DNA from: Bacteroidota bacterium
GTDB taxonomy: Bacteria > Bacteroidota > Bacteroidia > Chitinophagales > Chitinophagaceae
Assembly (NCBI GenBank): GCA_947448725.1
Contig: CANFOM010000015.1
Location: 1 to 63,933 of the forward strand
Direction: 5' to 3'
DNA: 63,933 bases
The position numbers and the translations under genes were made by a program. Under the pieces are notes generated by a model that saw nothing but the letters and a program-made list of their open reading frames with translations, had not been told where the DNA came from and searched no databases. The first letter of the stretch is position 1. The number at the start of each line of letters is the position of its first letter. Of this stretch, positions 1 through 7,923 are shown piece by piece.

Positions 1-16
1 AACTTAGCTGCCCCAA

Positions 17-101
17 AGAGAGGTGTCCGAGTGGTTTAAGGAGCACGCTTGGAAAGCGTGTATACGGCAACGTATCGGGGGTTCGAATCCCTTCCTCTCT
101 G
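17..101 (+). tRNA. tRNA-Ser (anticodon GGA)
   Basis: The 7-bp acceptor stem AGAGAGG pairs with CCTCTCT, with G as discriminator base. The anticodon arm CACGC-TTGGAAA-GCGTG gives anticodon GGA, reading UCC and UCU. A long variable arm lies between the anticodon and T arms, as expected for the serine class, and the T loop GTTCGAATC is canonical. The 3' CCA is not encoded (the sequence runs on as GCAAAA) and must be added post-transcriptionally. An intrinsic terminator follows about 20 nt downstream. Confidence 0.96.
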
Positions 102-120
102 CAAAATAGAAATAAATTAA

Positions 121-149
121 AACGTCCCGAGCACTCGGGGCGTTTTTTT
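121..149 (+). terminator. Intrinsic terminator after tRNA-Ser
   Basis: An 11-nt arm (121-131) pairs with 134-144 through a CCCGAG/CTCGGG apex and is followed by a run of seven T (143-149). It ends tRNA-Ser transcription. The apex sequence recurs in other terminators of this window. Confidence 0.9.
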
Positions 150-195
150 GTAGGTAACAAGAGATGAAACTTGTTTCAATCTCGCAGTTAGTTAC

Positions 196-228
196 AAAAA
201 AACGAAAGGCTGCAAAGCAGCCGTACGT
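196..228 (-). terminator. Probable intrinsic terminator for tatD
   Basis: GGCTGC (208-213) pairs with GCAGCC (217-222) around an AAA loop, with an outer ACG/CGT pair. On the minus strand the hairpin is followed by seven T (complement of 202-196). It lies about 80 nt past the tatD stop. Nothing further is seen between 229 and 308. Confidence 0.45.
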
Positions 229-308
229 TTAATTTATTTTATTTTCAGACCCCCGGGATGCCGGAGCAAAGCGACGGCAATCCGGAAAACACTCGAAGGG
301 TTGCGCTT

Positions 309-1085
309 TTATTTTTTTACAATCCCAAACACCCCCTCTGCATTTCTCGTAGTAATCTCCGCTACTTCATGCAAAGGAATATTTTTAATTTCAGCCAACT
401 TCATCGCTACTTGAATCATAAAACTAGGTTCATTGGTTTTACCCCGAAAAGGGACTGGCGCTAAATAAGGTGCATCAGTTTCCAACACCAACCACTCCAT
501 CGGAATGTCTTTAATAGCTTCCGCCACACCAGCATTTTTATAAGTAAGCACACCACCTAAACCTAAATGAAAACCCAGTGCAATAATTTGTTCGGCCGAT
601 TCTTTACTACCACTAAAGCAATGAAAAATTCCACGCAAACCTTTTTTAGCAAAAGGTTTCACTGCCTCAATGGTTTCACCCATGGCATTGCGTGTATGAA
701 TGGCAATAGGTAAATGAAAATCCAAAGCCCATTGCATTTGTGTAGTAAAAGCAAGTTGTTGTTGTGCAGTAAAAGTTTTATCCCAATAAAAATCCAAGCC
801 AATTTCACCAATGGCAATAAATTTTCTTTTTTGTAATTGTTGTTCCACTAAAGCCAATTCCTCTTCTACATTTTCTTTCACGGAGCAAGGGTGTAAGCCC
901 ATCATGGCCATACAATTTTTTGGATGAGCCGCTTCCACTTCCAACATTGCCTCCAAAGTATTACTATCAATGGCGGGCATAATAATAGTGTCAATGCCAT
1001 TGTCCAAGGCATTTTTAATTACTCCCGTTAGGTTGTCTTTAATAGGGTCTGAATAAAGGTGGGCATGAGTGTCAATGAATCGCAT
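309..1085 (-). CDS. tatD: TatD family metal-dependent hydrolase (DNase)
   Basis: This 258-residue protein is a TatD-type TIM-barrel hydrolase; the family comprises metal-dependent cytoplasmic 3'-5' exonucleases acting on DNA and some RNA. The metal ligands are visible in order: DTHAHL (His7, His9), the Glu94 region GEIGLD, His130 in AIHTRN, His155 in FHCFSG and Asp204 in ETDAPYL. Its length is normal (about 255-265). The start at the first Met gives the usual MxFIDTHAHL N-terminus. No operon partner is close: the next minus-strand gene upstream starts about 800 nt away and ends 173 nt before this one. The family is certain; the physiological substrate is not. Confidence 0.93.
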   Translation of the reverse strand: MRFIDTHAHLYSDPIKDNLTGVIKNALDNGIDTIIMPAIDSNTLEAMLEVEAAHPKNCMAMMGLHPCSVKENVEEELALVEQQLQKRKFIAIGEIGLDFYWDKTFTAQQQLAFTTQMQWALDFHLPIAIHTRNAMGETIEAVKPFAKKGLRGIFHCFSGSKESAEQIIALGFHLGLGGVLTYKNAGVAEAIKDIPMEWLVLETDAPYLAPVPFRGKTNEPSFMIQVAMKLAEIKNIPLHEVAEITTRNAEGVFGIVKK

Positions 1086-1258
1086 GGTACAAAAAAAAGC
1101 TATTTTTCACGTTTTACATAATAAACCCTTCAATAAGTCGTTTTAGATAGGTAGACAACAATGGTCTTATTAGTACAGACATTAAACTTTGTTTTTTATA
1201 GGGTACGGATTATACCGGCTGGGGTTTCTACCTTGGCCTTTTTTTTGCCTACAACTTA

Positions 1259-1882
1259 TTATTGAATGACCTCGAATCGATAGCCCAAATCAGAGAAATA
1301 ATCCAGCACAGCAGGCAATGCCACTTGCAATCTATCCCAAGCTTTGGCACTGTCATGAAACACCACAATCGATCCAGGTTGAGCATGCTTAATTACATTG
1401 CGTGCACATTGTTCGCCCGATAATTTCAAATCAAAATCTCCACTCAAAACATCCCACATAATAATTTGTTGAGGCATGGTTTTATCAGCAGCTATTTTTT
1501 TTAATTGATTTCTTTTAATTCTTCCATAAGGCGGGCGAAATAAATTAGAGGCAATTAAATTACTCGCACTTTGAATGTTCTCCAAATAAGTTGCCGTATC
1601 TGTTTTCCATCCATTTAAATGATCATAGGTATGATTGCCTACAACATGCCCTTCCTGTAATATTTGCTCATAGATATTGGCATAAGAAAGTACATTATTA
1701 CCAATGCAAAAAAAACTTGCTTTGGCGTCATACTTTTTTAATTGTGCTAAAACAAAAGGAGTGGCTTCGGGATGCGGCCCGTCGTCAAAACTTAAATAAA
1801 TAACCTTATCGGTACTAGGCATTTTCCAAGTACAACCCCTATACAAAGCCCTCAGCCAAAAAGGTGTTTTTACTAAATACAT
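1259..1882 (-). CDS. Polysaccharide deacetylase (NodB homology domain)
   Basis: A 207-residue single-domain NodB-fold carbohydrate esterase (CE4), probably acting on N-acetylated peptidoglycan or envelope glycans. From the ATG at 1882 the motifs are SFDDGPHPEAT with the Asp33-Asp34 pair, the metal-binding HxxxH at His84/His88 (GNHTYDH), RPPYGR at 116-121, and a C-terminal VFHDS. There is no cleavable signal peptide; the N-terminus YLVKTPFWLRALY is semi-hydrophobic and the protein may associate with the membrane. A TTG two codons upstream lies inside the promoter-like TATCTTTG box, so I chose the ATG. It is divergent from gltX. The family is secure; the substrate is inferred. Confidence 0.88.
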   Translation of the reverse strand: MYLVKTPFWLRALYRGCTWKMPSTDKVIYLSFDDGPHPEATPFVLAQLKKYDAKASFFCIGNNVLSYANIYEQILQEGHVVGNHTYDHLNGWKTDTATYLENIQSASNLIASNLFRPPYGRIKRNQLKKIAADKTMPQQIIMWDVLSGDFDLKLSGEQCARNVIKHAQPGSIVVFHDSAKAWDRLQVALPAVLDYFSDLGYRFEVIQ

Positions 1883-1885
1883 ACA

Positions 1886-1893
1886 CAAAGATA
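1886..1893 (-). promoter_or_regulatory. TAnnTTTG -7 box for deacetylase
   Basis: TATCTTTG on the minus strand, only 3 nt before the ATG at 1882. It matches the Bacteroidota -7 consensus. The spacing implies a leaderless or nearly leaderless transcript if the box is used. Confidence 0.5.
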
Positions 1894-1919
1894 AATAGTT
1901 CTTTTGCCCATTTGAATAT

Positions 1920-1927
1920 TATCTTTG
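1920..1927 (+). promoter_or_regulatory. TAnnTTTG -7 box for gltX
   Basis: TATCTTTG, 17 nt before the gltX ATG. With a start site about 7 nt downstream, the leader would be roughly 10 nt. Two TTTG tetramers lie upstream (1903-1906 and 1911-1914), but closer than the usual -33 spacing. Confidence 0.6.
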
Positions 1928-1944
1928 TGTAAATAAAAAAGAGC

Positions 1945-3468
1945 ATGGATTCAAAGGTTAGAGTAAGATTTGCGCCCTCCCCTACAGGCGGCCTTCACTT
2001 AGGCGGGGTAAGAACTGTATTGTTTAATTACTTATTCGCAAAGCATCATGGCGGGGAGTTTATTTTAAGAATAGAAGACACCGATCAAACCCGTTTTGTG
2101 GCCGGTGCCGAACAGTATATTATAGACACTTTAAATTGGTGTGGACTAACCCCAGACGAGAGCCCTTTGCATGGTGGCGCTTATGGCCCCTACAGACAAA
2201 GTGAGCGCAAAGCCATTTATACCCAATATGCTCAAACTTTAATTGAAAAAGGATTTGCTTATTATGCTTTTGATACCCCACAAGATTTAGAAGAGAAAAG
2301 AAAGCAGGTACCTAATTTTCAATACAGTCGTGCGCACAGAATGGAAATGAAAAATTCAATTTCATTATCAGAAAGTGAAGTAAGTGAATTGTTGAAAAAA
2401 AATACACCGCATGTTATTCGTATTAAAATACCTGATGAAGAAGAAGTAGTTTTTACCGATATCATAAGAGGCGAAGTTCGTTTTGATGTAAGCACTGTAG
2501 ATGATAAAGTTTTATTAAAAGCCGATGGCATGCCTACTTATCATTTGGCCGTGGTGGTGGATGATTACTTAATGAAAATTACGCACGCTTTTAGAGGAGA
2601 AGAGTGGTTGCCGAGTGCACCGGTACACATTTTACTTTGGAAATATTTATTTGGGTTGGATAAAATGCCCAAATGGGCTCACTTGCCATTAATATTAAAA
2701 CCAGAAGGCAGTGGAAAATTAAGCAAGCGCGATGGAGAACGTTTAGGTTTCCCCGTATTTGCAATGGATTGGAGCGATCCTACGACCAAAGAAACCACGG
2801 TTGGCTTTAAGGAAAAAGGTTTTTTACCCGAAGCCTTTATTAATTTCTTGGCCATGTTGGGTTGGAATGATGGTAGCGATAAAGAAATATTTACGATAGA
2901 AGAATTAATAGCCGCTTTTGATTTAGAGAGAGTACATAAAGGCGGTGCGAAGTTTGATTATGAAAAAGCAAAATGGTTCAACCAAGAATGGATTAAGAAA
3001 ACCGATAACAAAATATTGGCCGATTTATTGCAACCTTTTTTTGATCAAGAAAAAATTGAAATACACGAGCGCTCTTATTTAATTAAAGTCATTGGCCTAG
3101 TAAAAGATCGTTGTCATTTACTTACCGATTTTATTACGCAAAGTAGTTTCTTTTTTACAGCGCCCGCCACCATTGACACCGCTGCCATTTTGCCGAAATG
3201 GGAAGAAAAAAAGCATGCTTTTTTTACAGCCCTTGCCCAATCATTCCAAGAAATGAGCGGTAAGCCTTTGGCTGCCGACTTAGAAGCGAATTTTAAAACC
3301 TTGGCTGCAGCGCATGAAATAAAACCAGGCGATTTATTATTACCCCTAAGAATAATGCTAGTGGGTAGTAAATTTGGGCCAGGTGTTTTTGACATCATCG
3401 AAGCCATTGAAATACCTGATACGATAAAAAGAATTGAACATAGTTTGCAATTACTTTCAGGAAAATAA
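1945..3468 (+). CDS. gltX: Glutamyl-tRNA synthetase
   Basis: A 507-residue class I aminoacyl-tRNA synthetase that charges tRNA-Glu in the cytoplasm. The HIGH-type motif is HLGG at residues 18-21 within RFAPSPTGGLHLGG, and the KMSKS-type motif is KLSKR at 258-262. The C-terminal helical anticodon-binding region is complete and the length is typical. The first ATG fits the family N-terminus (VRVRFAPSPTG). It has its own -7 box and is followed 15 nt later by the B12-binding subunit gene, so the two may be co-transcribed. Confidence 0.97.
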   Translation: MDSKVRVRFAPSPTGGLHLGGVRTVLFNYLFAKHHGGEFILRIEDTDQTRFVAGAEQYIIDTLNWCGLTPDESPLHGGAYGPYRQSERKAIYTQYAQTLIEKGFAYYAFDTPQDLEEKRKQVPNFQYSRAHRMEMKNSISLSESEVSELLKKNTPHVIRIKIPDEEEVVFTDIIRGEVRFDVSTVDDKVLLKADGMPTYHLAVVVDDYLMKITHAFRGEEWLPSAPVHILLWKYLFGLDKMPKWAHLPLILKPEGSGKLSKRDGERLGFPVFAMDWSDPTTKETTVGFKEKGFLPEAFINFLAMLGWNDGSDKEIFTIEELIAAFDLERVHKGGAKFDYEKAKWFNQEWIKKTDNKILADLLQPFFDQEKIEIHERSYLIKVIGLVKDRCHLLTDFITQSSFFFTAPATIDTAAILPKWEEKKHAFFTALAQSFQEMSGKPLAADLEANFKTLAAAHEIKPGDLLLPLRIMLVGSKFGPGVFDIIEAIEIPDTIKRIEHSLQLLSGK

Positions 3469-3483
3469 TGTAACTTAATAGCA

Positions 3484-3885
3484 ATGAAACCCATTAGAGT
3501 ATTAGTAGCAAAAGTTGGATTGGACGGTCATGACCGCGGTGCTAAAATTATAGCTACTGCCCTACGCGATGCAGGCATGGAAGTAATTTACACCGGCCTA
3601 CGTCAAAGCCCTGAGATGGTGGTACAAGCCGCTTTACAGGAAGATGTGGACGCTATTGGTATTAGTATTTTATCCGGTGCGCACATGACTGTTTTTCCTA
3701 AAGTGTATCAATTGATGCAAGAAAAAGGATTAACCAATGTGTTATTAACTGGGGGTGGAATTATTCCCGATGAAGACAATATTAAATTACGAGATATAGG
3801 TATTGGAACTTTGTTTGCACCAGGCGCCAACACAGCCGATATTGCTAGCTATATAAAAGACTGGGTTGCCGCGCGAGAAAAATAA
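3484..3885 (+). CDS. Stand-alone cobalamin-binding subunit of an acyl-CoA mutase
   Basis: A 133-residue protein made only of the B12-binding Rossmann domain. The lower-ligand signature DxHxxG is Asp14-Gly-His16-Asp-Arg-Gly19, followed by SxL (Ser61-Ile-Leu63) and the GGG at 90-92. These are the three signatures of base-off/His-on adenosylcobalamin binding in methylmalonyl-CoA mutase. The size matches split small subunits such as IcmB or HcmB rather than the fused MutB large subunit. No catalytic (TIM-barrel) partner is present in this window. It lies 15 nt after gltX and about 30 nt before a crotonase. The domain is certain; which mutase it serves (methylmalonyl-, isobutyryl- or hydroxyisobutyryl-CoA type) is not. 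Confidence 0.9.
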   Translation: MKPIRVLVAKVGLDGHDRGAKIIATALRDAGMEVIYTGLRQSPEMVVQAALQEDVDAIGISILSGAHMTVFPKVYQLMQEKGLTNVLLTGGGIIPDEDNIKLRDIGIGTLFAPGANTADIASYIKDWVAAREK

Positions 3886-3916
3886 ATTGCTTTTTTAACC
3901 TTATAAAATTGCTACT

Positions 3917-4699
3917 ATGTCATCCTTTCAAACTTTGTTTACAAAAATGGAAGATCACACTTTGATCATTACCATTAATCGTCCTGACAAATTAAACGCA
4001 TTGAATCAACAAGTCATGAAGGACCTAGATGCGGTCATGGATAGAGTATATAAATTTCCAGAAATTAAAAGTGTAGTAATAACGGGTGCAGGTTTAAAAA
4101 GTTTTGTGGCAGGTGCCGATGTCAAAGAATTTGAATCCTTATCTAAAGCCGAAGCCACTGCCCTAGCTAAAAGAGGACAAGACGTGTTTTTTAAAATAGA
4201 ACATTCTCCCAAACCAGTGATTGCATGTGTAAATGGATTTGCATTAGGGGGTGGTTGTGAATTAGCTATGGCTTGCCATTTTATTATTGCCTCTGAAAGT
4301 GCCGTATTTGGACAACCAGAAGTTAACTTAGGTATCATGGTAGGTTATGGTGGTTCACAAAGACTTACCCAAAGAGTAGGTAAAGGGCGTGCCATGGAAT
4401 TAGTGATTACAGGTAAAACCATCAATGCCACCCAGGCCATGAATTACGGATTAGTAAATTATGTGGTTCCTCAAACTGAATTATTAGACAAAGCATTCTC
4501 CATATTAAGAGTGTCACACGAAAAAGCACCATTATCGGTAGCCAATTCCATTAAAGCAGTAAACGCTGCTTGGAACGAAGCCGAAAATGGCTATGACATA
4601 GAAGCTAAGTTGTTTGGCGAATGTTTTACAACCCATGACGCCAAAGAAGGCATCACCGCATTTATAGAGAAAAGAAAGCCCGAATTCAAAGGGAATTAA
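3917..4699 (+). CDS. Enoyl-CoA hydratase / crotonase family
   Basis: A 260-residue crotonase-fold protein. Both catalytic glutamates of true hydratases are present: Glu115 in GGGCE and Glu135 in QPEVNLG, 20 residues apart as in mitochondrial enoyl-CoA hydratase. The oxyanion-hole residues AGAD (66-69) and FALGGG (109-113) are also intact. It probably hydrates short-chain enoyl-CoA in beta-oxidation or branched amino-acid breakdown. Its position next to a B12 mutase subunit fits acyl-CoA catabolism, although that link is inference. It runs into fumC with a 39-nt gap that contains a separate promoter box. Confidence 0.92.
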   Translation: MSSFQTLFTKMEDHTLIITINRPDKLNALNQQVMKDLDAVMDRVYKFPEIKSVVITGAGLKSFVAGADVKEFESLSKAEATALAKRGQDVFFKIEHSPKPVIACVNGFALGGGCELAMACHFIIASESAVFGQPEVNLGIMVGYGGSQRLTQRVGKGRAMELVITGKTINATQAMNYGLVNYVVPQTELLDKAFSILRVSHEKAPLSVANSIKAVNAAWNEAENGYDIEAKLFGECFTTHDAKEGITAFIEKRKPEFKGN

Positions 4700-4711
4700 T
4701 CACACCTTTCT

Positions 4712-4719
4712 TACCTTTG
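4712..4719 (+). promoter_or_regulatory. TAnnTTTG -7 box for fumC
   Basis: TACCTTTG, 19 nt before the fumC ATG and 12 nt after the crotonase stop. It suggests fumC can be transcribed independently. Confidence 0.55.
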
Positions 4720-4738
4720 CATTACCAAATTTTACATT

Positions 4739-6133
4739 ATGGAATACAGAATTGAGAAAGATACGATGGGTGAAGTAAAAGTACCTGCCAATGTTTATTG
4801 GGGTGCTCAAACACAAAGAAGCATTGACAACTTTAAAATAGCGCAGGACATTAATAGAATGCCTAAGGAAATTATTAAAGCATTCGCGTATTTAAAAAAA
4901 GCCGCCGCCTTAACTAATTTAGATGCGGGCGTTTTACCTAAAGAAAAATCTGATTTAATTGGCCAAGTATGTGATGAAATTATTGCAGGCAAATTAGATG
5001 ATCAATTTCCATTAGTAGTATGGCAAACAGGAAGTGGTACGCAAAGCAATATGAATTTAAATGAAGTAATTGCTTACCGTGCACACGTGATTAAAGGTGG
5101 AAGTTTAAGTGATAAAGAAAAATTCTTACACCCCAACGACGACGTAAATAAATCTCAATCTTCTAACGACACCTTTCCTACTGCGATGCATATTGCAGCC
5201 TATCAAATTTTAACACAAACGACCATTCCTGGTATCACTGCTTTAAAAAATACTTTAGAAGCAAAGAGTAAGGAATTTATGCAAATAGTTAAAATAGGTC
5301 GTACCCATTTTATGGATGCAACCCCTTTAACATTGGGTCAAGAAATAAGTGGATATGTAAGTCAATTGAATCATGGTTTAAAAGCCATTAACAATACCCT
5401 TGCACATTTAAGTGAACTAGCATTAGGTGGCACTGCCGTGGGTACTGGCATTAATACACCTAAAGGTTATTCAGAAAATGTTGCTAAACACATTGCACAA
5501 TTAACAGGACTGCCTTTTATCACTGCCGAAAATAAATTTGAAGCATTGGCTGCACACGATGCCATTGTTGAATCACATGGTGCTTTAAAAACAGTGGCCG
5601 TAAGTTTAATGAAGATTGCAAATGATGTGCGCATGTTATCCTCTGGACCAAGAAGTGGTATTGGTGAACTTTTTATACCAGATAACGAACCAGGTTCTTC
5701 TATCATGCCAGGAAAAGTAAACCCAACACAAAGCGAAGCACTAACCATGATTGCAGCGCAAGTAATGGGGAATGACGTTGCTATTAATATTGGAGGATCG
5801 ATGGGACATTTTGAATTAAATGTTTTCAAGCCCGTCATGATCTATAATTATTTACACAGCGCTCGCTTAATTGGTGATGGCTGCGTAAGCTTTAATGAAA
5901 AATGTGCTGTAGGTTTAGCTCCTATCGAAGCCAATATCAACAAACACGTTAATAATAGTTTGATGTTAGTGACTGCACTCAATACTAAAATTGGTTATTA
6001 CAAAGCTGCAGAGATTGCACAAAAAGCACATAAAGAAGGTACCACTTTAAAAGAAATGGCCGTTAAGCTTGGCTATGTCACTCCCGAAGAATTCGATGCC
6101 TGGGTGATCCCAAAAGATATGGTAGGCTTGTAG
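4739..6133 (+). CDS. fumC: Fumarate hydratase, class II
   Basis: A 464-residue member of the fumarase/aspartase superfamily, converting fumarate to malate in the TCA cycle. The superfamily signature [11 protein letters not shown] begins at Gly319, with the catalytic serine in this loop. The other conserved regions are GSGTQSNMN near 100, [14 protein letters not shown] near 140 and [16 protein letters not shown] near 190. The T-H-F-M-D variant favours fumarase over aspartase. The length is typical of FumC. It is a cytoplasmic homotetramer by family and needs no iron-sulfur cluster. It is convergent with the amidohydrolase gene, with a palindromic element in between. Confidence 0.95.
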   Translation: MEYRIEKDTMGEVKVPANVYWGAQTQRSIDNFKIAQDINRMPKEIIKAFAYLKKAAALTNLDAGVLPKEKSDLIGQVCDEIIAGKLDDQFPLVVWQTGSGTQSNMNLNEVIAYRAHVIKGGSLSDKEKFLHPNDDVNKSQSSNDTFPTAMHIAAYQILTQTTIPGITALKNTLEAKSKEFMQIVKIGRTHFMDATPLTLGQEISGYVSQLNHGLKAINNTLAHLSELALGGTAVGTGINTPKGYSENVAKHIAQLTGLPFITAENKFEALAAHDAIVESHGALKTVAVSLMKIANDVRMLSSGPRSGIGELFIPDNEPGSSIMPGKVNPTQSEALTMIAAQVMGNDVAINIGGSMGHFELNVFKPVMIYNYLHSARLIGDGCVSFNEKCAVGLAPIEANINKHVNNSLMLVTALNTKIGYYKAAEIAQKAHKEGTTLKEMAVKLGYVTPEEFDAWVIPKDMVGL

Positions 6134-6160
6134 AAGAAGATTCTAAAGTGAATAAGATTC

Positions 6161-6261
6161 AAAGAGAATCAATACTATTTCGAACGAACATTTGAGCGAA
6201 GCGATTGAGAGAGAGAAATAGATATTTATTCTCTATCAGTATAATTGAAAAAGAGAATCAA
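6161..6261. repeat. Palindromic intergenic element A
   Basis: Arms at 6163-6181 and 6215-6234 are inverted repeats with one mismatch and one bulged base. They enclose a 33-nt loop containing GAACGAACATTTGAGCGAAG. The 12-nt sequence AAAGAGAATCAA occurs as an exact direct repeat at 6161-6172 and 6250-6261. The element fills the gap between the convergent fumC and amidohydrolase genes. Its loop resembles that of the element at 20192-20269. Confidence 0.65.
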
Positions 6262-7887
6262 CTAATAAACGCGCTCTCCGTTCAAATAAGTCTTCAACAC
6301 TTTCACTTGCAAGATACTATCGCTAGGCACTTTCATTAAGTCTTTGTCTAAAAAAATAAAGTCGGCTTTTTTACCTACTTCAATACTACCCACTTGTTTT
6401 TCCATACGGTTGGCTTTGGCCGCCCAGATGGTCATGCCACGAATGGTTTGTTCACGTGTTAAACCATTTTCCTTTTGAAAACCATTAGCTGGGAATCCTT
6501 TGGCATCCTGTCTTGCAACAGCTGCTAAAAAAGTTTTGAAAGGATTAATTTCTTCAACAGGAAAATCGGTACCAAGTGGCAACCAATTATTTTGTTCTAG
6601 TAATTGTTTAAACGCATAACCACCTTTTAATCTTTCCGCACCCAACCTTTCTGCCGCCCAATACATATCGCTGGTGGCATGCGTAGGTTGCACCGAAGGC
6701 ACAATACTATTGTCACCAAACAAATGAAAATCTGCTGGGTTAATAATTTGCGCATGTTCAATTCTCCATCTTTTATCATTATTCCCTTTTAAATATTTGG
6801 CATAAACATTTAAAATAGTTCTATTGGCACTATCCCCTATTGCATGCGTACACATTTGAAAATCGGTGTTAATTAGTTTAGCGGCAATGCTATCAAAATG
6901 CGCAGGACTACTTAATAAGAAGCCCGACCAGCCTGCTTTATCGGTATAAGGTTGCAACAAGCAAGCACCTCTTGAACCCAATGCGCCATCCCCATATACT
7001 TTAATACCTTTCACCATTAATCTATCTGATACATAACCACCACCTGTAAAATATTTAGAAGTATAAGTGCTTGGCTTATCACTTAACATTACATACAATC
7101 GCATTTTTAAATCATTCGATTTTTGTAACGCATCTACCCTATCAACATCTTCTGGACTCAATCCACAATCGGTAATCGTTGTTAATCCTGTTGCAAAACA
7201 ATTTTGTTGTGCAGCCGTTAACCAATCTTTATAATCATCATTCGTTGCTGCAGGCACATGTTTTTCTACGACGCCTACTGCATTGTCAATTAATAATCCT
7301 GTTAATTTTCCGGCTTGCATCGTAAACTGTCCGCCTTCGATAGTTTGTCCTGCTTTAACACCCGCCAACTGCAAGGCAAAATCATTGGCAATACTTGCAT
7401 GCCCATCTACCCTTTCTAAAATAACAGGTCTATCAGGAAATAAAATATTTAATTCGGCATTGGTAGGGAATTGTTTTCCTGGAAAACGATTCTGATCCCA
7501 TCCTCTTCCTCTAATCCATCCTTTACCAGGATGCTTTGCTGCAAAGGCTTTCACCCTTTCAATCACTTCCTGCCAATTGGGAACAAACATTAAGTCCACT
7601 GCATATAAGGATTGTCCATACCCTAAAAAATGTGCATGCGCATCTATAAAGCCAGGATAAACAATGGCATCATGTGCATTCACCACGCTATCCGATTGGT
7701 ACTCTTTTAAGATTTCATCATTGTTACCTACGGCTACAATTTTACCATCCTGAATGGCCATGGCCTCGGCGGTACTAAATTCATTATTGACCGTATAAAT
7801 TTGAGCGTGGTGCACAATTAAATCTACTCTTTGATGTATACAAGCACTAAATAATAGTACAATGGCGAATGATAATAATAAACGCAT
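6262..7887 (-). CDS. Amidohydrolase (YtcJ-like), lipoprotein
   Basis: A 541-residue amidohydrolase of the YtcJ/family-3 type. The N-terminus is a lipoprotein signal: hydrophobic MRLLLSFAIVLLFSAC with the lipidation cysteine at residue 16, so it is probably anchored in an envelope membrane and faces the periplasm. The metal-binding HxH is His84/His86 in FIDAHAHFLGYG. Further features are the GRGWDQNRFP segment, HAIGDSANR in the middle, and LGTDFPVEEINPF near the C-terminus. Such enzymes hydrolyse amides or cyclic amides of unknown physiological identity. A box-like TACTTTTA lies upstream. The AraC regulator gene ends 36 nt upstream on the same strand and may regulate it, which is inference only. 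Confidence 0.87.
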   Translation of the reverse strand: MRLLLSFAIVLLFSACIHQRVDLIVHHAQIYTVNNEFSTAEAMAIQDGKIVAVGNNDEILKEYQSDSVVNAHDAIVYPGFIDAHAHFLGYGQSLYAVDLMFVPNWQEVIERVKAFAAKHPGKGWIRGRGWDQNRFPGKQFPTNAELNILFPDRPVILERVDGHASIANDFALQLAGVKAGQTIEGGQFTMQAGKLTGLLIDNAVGVVEKHVPAATNDDYKDWLTAAQQNCFATGLTTITDCGLSPEDVDRVDALQKSNDLKMRLYVMLSDKPSTYTSKYFTGGGYVSDRLMVKGIKVYGDGALGSRGACLLQPYTDKAGWSGFLLSSPAHFDSIAAKLINTDFQMCTHAIGDSANRTILNVYAKYLKGNNDKRWRIEHAQIINPADFHLFGDNSIVPSVQPTHATSDMYWAAERLGAERLKGGYAFKQLLEQNNWLPLGTDFPVEEINPFKTFLAAVARQDAKGFPANGFQKENGLTREQTIRGMTIWAAKANRMEKQVGSIEVGKKADFIFLDKDLMKVPSDSILQVKVLKTYLNGERVY

Positions 7888-7923
7888 AGTAATGATTTGA
7901 GAAAATAAAAGTAAGTAAAAAAC

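Noticed and set aside
241..308. Locally GC-richer segment before the end of tatD
   Set aside because: No ORF, RNA fold or repeat could be supported; probably ordinary intergenic variation.
4006..4338. Long minus-strand reading frame inside the crotonase gene
   Set aside because: It is a shadow of a well-supported coding gene with no conserved features; the same applies to the many other antisense frames over gltX, tig, atpA and so on.
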